DNA from: Deltaproteobacteria bacterium
Lineage (GTDB): Bacteria; Desulfobacterota; JADFVX01
Direction: 5' to 3'
Length of the DNA stretch: 43,180 nucleotides
NCBI GenBank assembly: GCA_029860075.1
Contig: JAOUBX010000035.1
Span: 1 to 43,180, forward strand
The notes under the pieces are model-generated. The model had not been told where the DNA came from, made no database searches, and saw nothing but the letters and a program-made list of their open reading frames with translations. Position 1 is the first letter of the stretch, and each line of letters starts with the position of its first letter. Below, in pieces: positions 41,127 through 43,180 of this stretch. The position numbers and the translations under genes were made by a program.

Positions 41127-43180
41127 ATGATGAGAGTCAATATTAAGTCATTTACAATTACGCTGTATTTTATTTTTTCGTTGCTCTTTTCTATAGCTCT
41201 TTTAGAAGAGGCAAGCGCCGATGTAACGGCGCCTGCTATCAGTATCCTGGCTCCGGCGGACGGTAAAACCATATGGGCGGACGGTCCGGGAATTTACCCT
41301 GTCAAAATCGTCTTCAGCGCTGTCGACGTGGCTGGCGACAAGCCGCTGTCCAACTTCAACCTCGGTATTGACGGCATATTTACACCGATAACCTCGCTTA
41401 CTCCCTGGGGAAACATATCTGATACTTATGTTAATCACTGGACACCTGCTTCGGGCGCCAAAAGCTACACCTTGCAAATCAGGGCAGATGACAATGCCGG
41501 AAACAGAGGCTTTTCGAGAATAATAACAGCCAATGTCAGAATTGAAACAACAATGAATTTGAGCACCTTTCCCGGAGACGGTAAACTTCTTGTCCGGGAT
41601 AACGACAACACCATCTGCATGTCCTGTCATGAATTAAAATCCCATTCTTCGGCTGCAACGGGCTCAACCACATACGGCAACTGGGAACGGGTTTGCCGTG
41701 ATTGCCATACGCCGCATAACACACGAAACATTTTCCTTCTTGCTTCGTCGTTCAAAATCTATACGGGAGAGAACCAGGGTTATTCAACTAACCGTAAAGT
41801 CGATTTCAGAAACCTGTCGGGCAACTCAGTTTATGGTTTTACGACTAAAACAGGTTATGAGAAGAGGGGTCCCTGTGAAGTCTGCCATACAAGGACAAGG
41901 CACTTCCGATATGACGGAACAGGCCCCCAACAGGACCATGAGAATGTGGGAGGGCCGAGCCGCTTTGCCACAGAAACCTGCATCAATCAGTGTCATCTTC
42001 ATACAAGCGGCTTCGCTCATGGAGAGGGCACCAACTGTATTAACTGCCATGGACATGAACCGGGAACATTTTATGATCCCGATATGTCCCTGCCCTATTC
42101 ACCGGGCCCTCAAGCCTCACCGGGAAGAGGAACGGTGGTTCCCCATTCTACCCATACAGAGACAGACAGTGATGACCAGCGCGGACCCGGTCTTTATTGC
42201 AGCAGCTGTCACGATACAAACAACTTCCCCCGTTTTAAATCAGGTACGGACAGCAATGGAGACGGTCTTTATGACCTTTCCGAAACCGATGTCTGTGACC
42301 TGTGCCACAGTCCCGGCGGCGCTTTTAACGGCGTTAATTCAACGGCCGGATCGGTGGGTGCAAAAAGTAACTGGCACACAGGGGGTGTTTATAATAACAA
42401 CACAACCCTCAAAGCCGGTAAAAATAAGTGGTGTGTCGGCTGCCATGATCTGGGGCAATCCGTCATCGGCAGACAGGCCCCTGACATTGCGGGAAATAAT
42501 ACTACCTACGGCTTCTATATTTCCGGTCACGGCAGCAAGGCCCAGGAGTGCGCCAGTTGTCACAATATCTCTGCAAAGCATAACTTTGACGGCAAAAAGA
42601 CTTATGAGGCTGCACAGGATAATTATCAGGCAGGCTACCGTCTGAAGGATGTCGATGGACAGCCGCCCATGAATATCCCTCTCGACGGCAGAGATCCCTT
42701 CGATAATTTCTCAACCGCTTATGACAAACAAAATTGTAATTTTGACGTCAACAACTATCGTTTGTGCCTGACTTGCCATGAAAGTCAGGGACCGCAAACA
42801 ATGGGAACGGCGAAAAACCTTTTCAGCAACACAACGTCTGCCGGTGGACAGGGCTGCGCTGACGAAACTTATTTTAACGCCCCCCAAATGGTTACCGGAT
42901 TCCGCAATGAATCATATGACGGTTTTAATTTCGGTTCCGTCGTCCCCGGCAACGGCCATTGGGACCATCTTGTCGATATTCATAACGTAAGCGAAACATT
43001 CGGATCTCTGCTCTGGAAGTCTGATGCAACAGGCGCGGCAAACTCACGCATGAGCTGCCCCGCATGCCATAATCCCCATGGAGAGAGCTACGGCGCGGAC
43101 ATTCCAACCATCCGTATGACGCGTGGCGCTTTTGAAATCCAGTGGCGTGCCGATGACAGGGGAGAATATGGAATAATGCG
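41127..43180 (+). CDS. secreted multihaem c-type cytochrome with N-terminal Ig-like domain (3' truncated)
   Basis: The frame is open from the ATG at 41127 to the end of the window (684 codons). There is a signal peptide (about 1-35, ending EEASA) and a beta-rich Ig/cadherin-like domain (about 36-140). Eleven haem-binding motifs follow: CMSCH, CRDCH, CEVCH, CINQCH, CINCH, CSSCH, CDLCH, CVGCH, CASCH, CLTCH and CPACH. One (CINQCH, 41979-41996) has three residues between the Cys. Spare His residues near each motif could be distal ligands. Such proteins carry electrons across the periplasm or to the outside. AAGAGAAG precedes the start. Confidence 0.9.
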   Translation, partial: MMRVNIKSFTITLYFIFSLLFSIALLEEASADVTAPAISILAPADGKTIWADGPGIYPVKIVFSAVDVAGDKPLSNFNLGIDGIFTPITSLTPWGNISDTYVNHWTPASGAKSYTLQIRADDNAGNRGFSRIITANVRIETTMNLSTFPGDGKLLVRDNDNTICMSCHELKSHSSAATGSTTYGNWERVCRDCHTPHNTRNIFLLASSFKIYTGENQGYSTNRKVDFRNLSGNSVYGFTTKTGYEKRGPCEVCHTRTRHFRYDGTGPQQDHENVGGPSRFATETCINQCHLHTSGFAHGEGTNCINCHGHEPGTFYDPDMSLPYSPGPQASPGRGTVVPHSTHTETDSDDQRGPGLYCSSCHDTNNFPRFKSGTDSNGDGLYDLSETDVCDLCHSPGGAFNGVNSTAGSVGAKSNWHTGGVYNNNTTLKAGKNKWCVGCHDLGQSVIGRQAPDIAGNNTTYGFYISGHGSKAQECASCHNISAKHNFDGKKTYEAAQDNYQAGYRLKDVDGQPPMNIPLDGRDPFDNFSTAYDKQNCNFDVNNYRLCLTCHESQGPQTMGTAKNLFSNTTSAGGQGCADETYFNAPQMVTGFRNESYDGFNFGSVVPGNGHWDHLVDIHNVSETFGSLLWKSDATGAANSRMSCPACHNPHGESYGADIPTIRMTRGAFEIQWRADDRGEYGIM

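Noticed and set aside
41698..42645. A 315-codon plus-strand frame inside the cytochrome
   Set aside because: It lies in another frame of the haem-protein gene, and the CxxCH motifs, signal peptide and ribosome-binding site belong to the frame starting at 41127.

Overview
The window comes from a Gram-negative bacterium. It encodes outer-membrane lipoprotein-carrier and lipoprotein genes, an LpxL-type acyltransferase, an RND exporter, a large multihaem c-type cytochrome, a CSLREA/CFI-box surface protein and several B12-binding radical SAM proteins. That mix fits a deltaproteobacterial (Desulfobacterota-like) organism, but no taxonomic marker gene is present, so the assignment is inference.

Positions 1-19082 (+ strand) hold a type II fatty-acid/polyketide-synthase locus of the aryl polyene (APE) kind. 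It contains three intact ketosynthases, two ketosynthase-like proteins that have lost the active-site Cys (chain-length-factor-like), two acyl carrier proteins, a PlsC acyltransferase, a PaaK-like adenylate-forming ligase, a fused double-hotdog dehydratase and a 4HBT thioesterase. It also contains two tandem B12-radical SAM enzymes, a GT2-DUF2062 glycosyltransferase, an LpxL-like acyltransferase, and an export set (LolA-like, DUF3261-like lipoprotein, MMPL/RND pump). The 3' end of a CrtI/phytoene-desaturase-like flavoprotein opens the window. Many genes overlap by 4-11 bp and several use TTG or GTG starts behind strong Shine-Dalgarno sequences, so most of the block reads as one coupled operon with a second block starting at the ACP at 12249.

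Positions 19241-25588 are accessory. They hold a membrane diguanylate cyclase, a secreted unknown protein, a palindrome-rich MITE-like element, and then a visibly more A/T-rich group: a TetR regulator with an apparently leaderless promoter, a glutathione S-transferase behind a textbook promoter with two operator-like palindromes, a YCII protein, an EVE-like protein, a YjbR-like protein and a HAD hydrolase. Positions 25611-31966 (- strand) hold a Kelch-repeat lipoprotein, a CSLREA/beta-helix/CFI-box surface protein, a 48-residue membrane protein and leuC-leuD.

Positions 32399-37721 (+) hold a third B12-radical SAM protein, then darA and darB (dialkylresorcinol synthesis), a small HTH-like protein and a BtrH-like acyltransferase. 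A decayed histidine kinase follows, then a fourth B12-radical SAM (-), a small divergent gene pair, and a secreted cytochrome with at least eleven haem-binding motifs that runs off the window.

Read together, the APE genes and the dar genes predict an aryl polyene esterified to a dialkylresorcinol, that is, a flexirubin/arcuflavin-type pigment. The BtrH-like protein is the candidate ester-forming enzyme. The B12-radical SAM proteins and the CrtI-like flavoprotein are the additions that known pigment clusters of this type, as I recall them, do not carry. No ketoreductase, aromatic ammonia-lyase or classical methyltransferase gene is visible, so part of the pathway must lie outside the window or be done differently.
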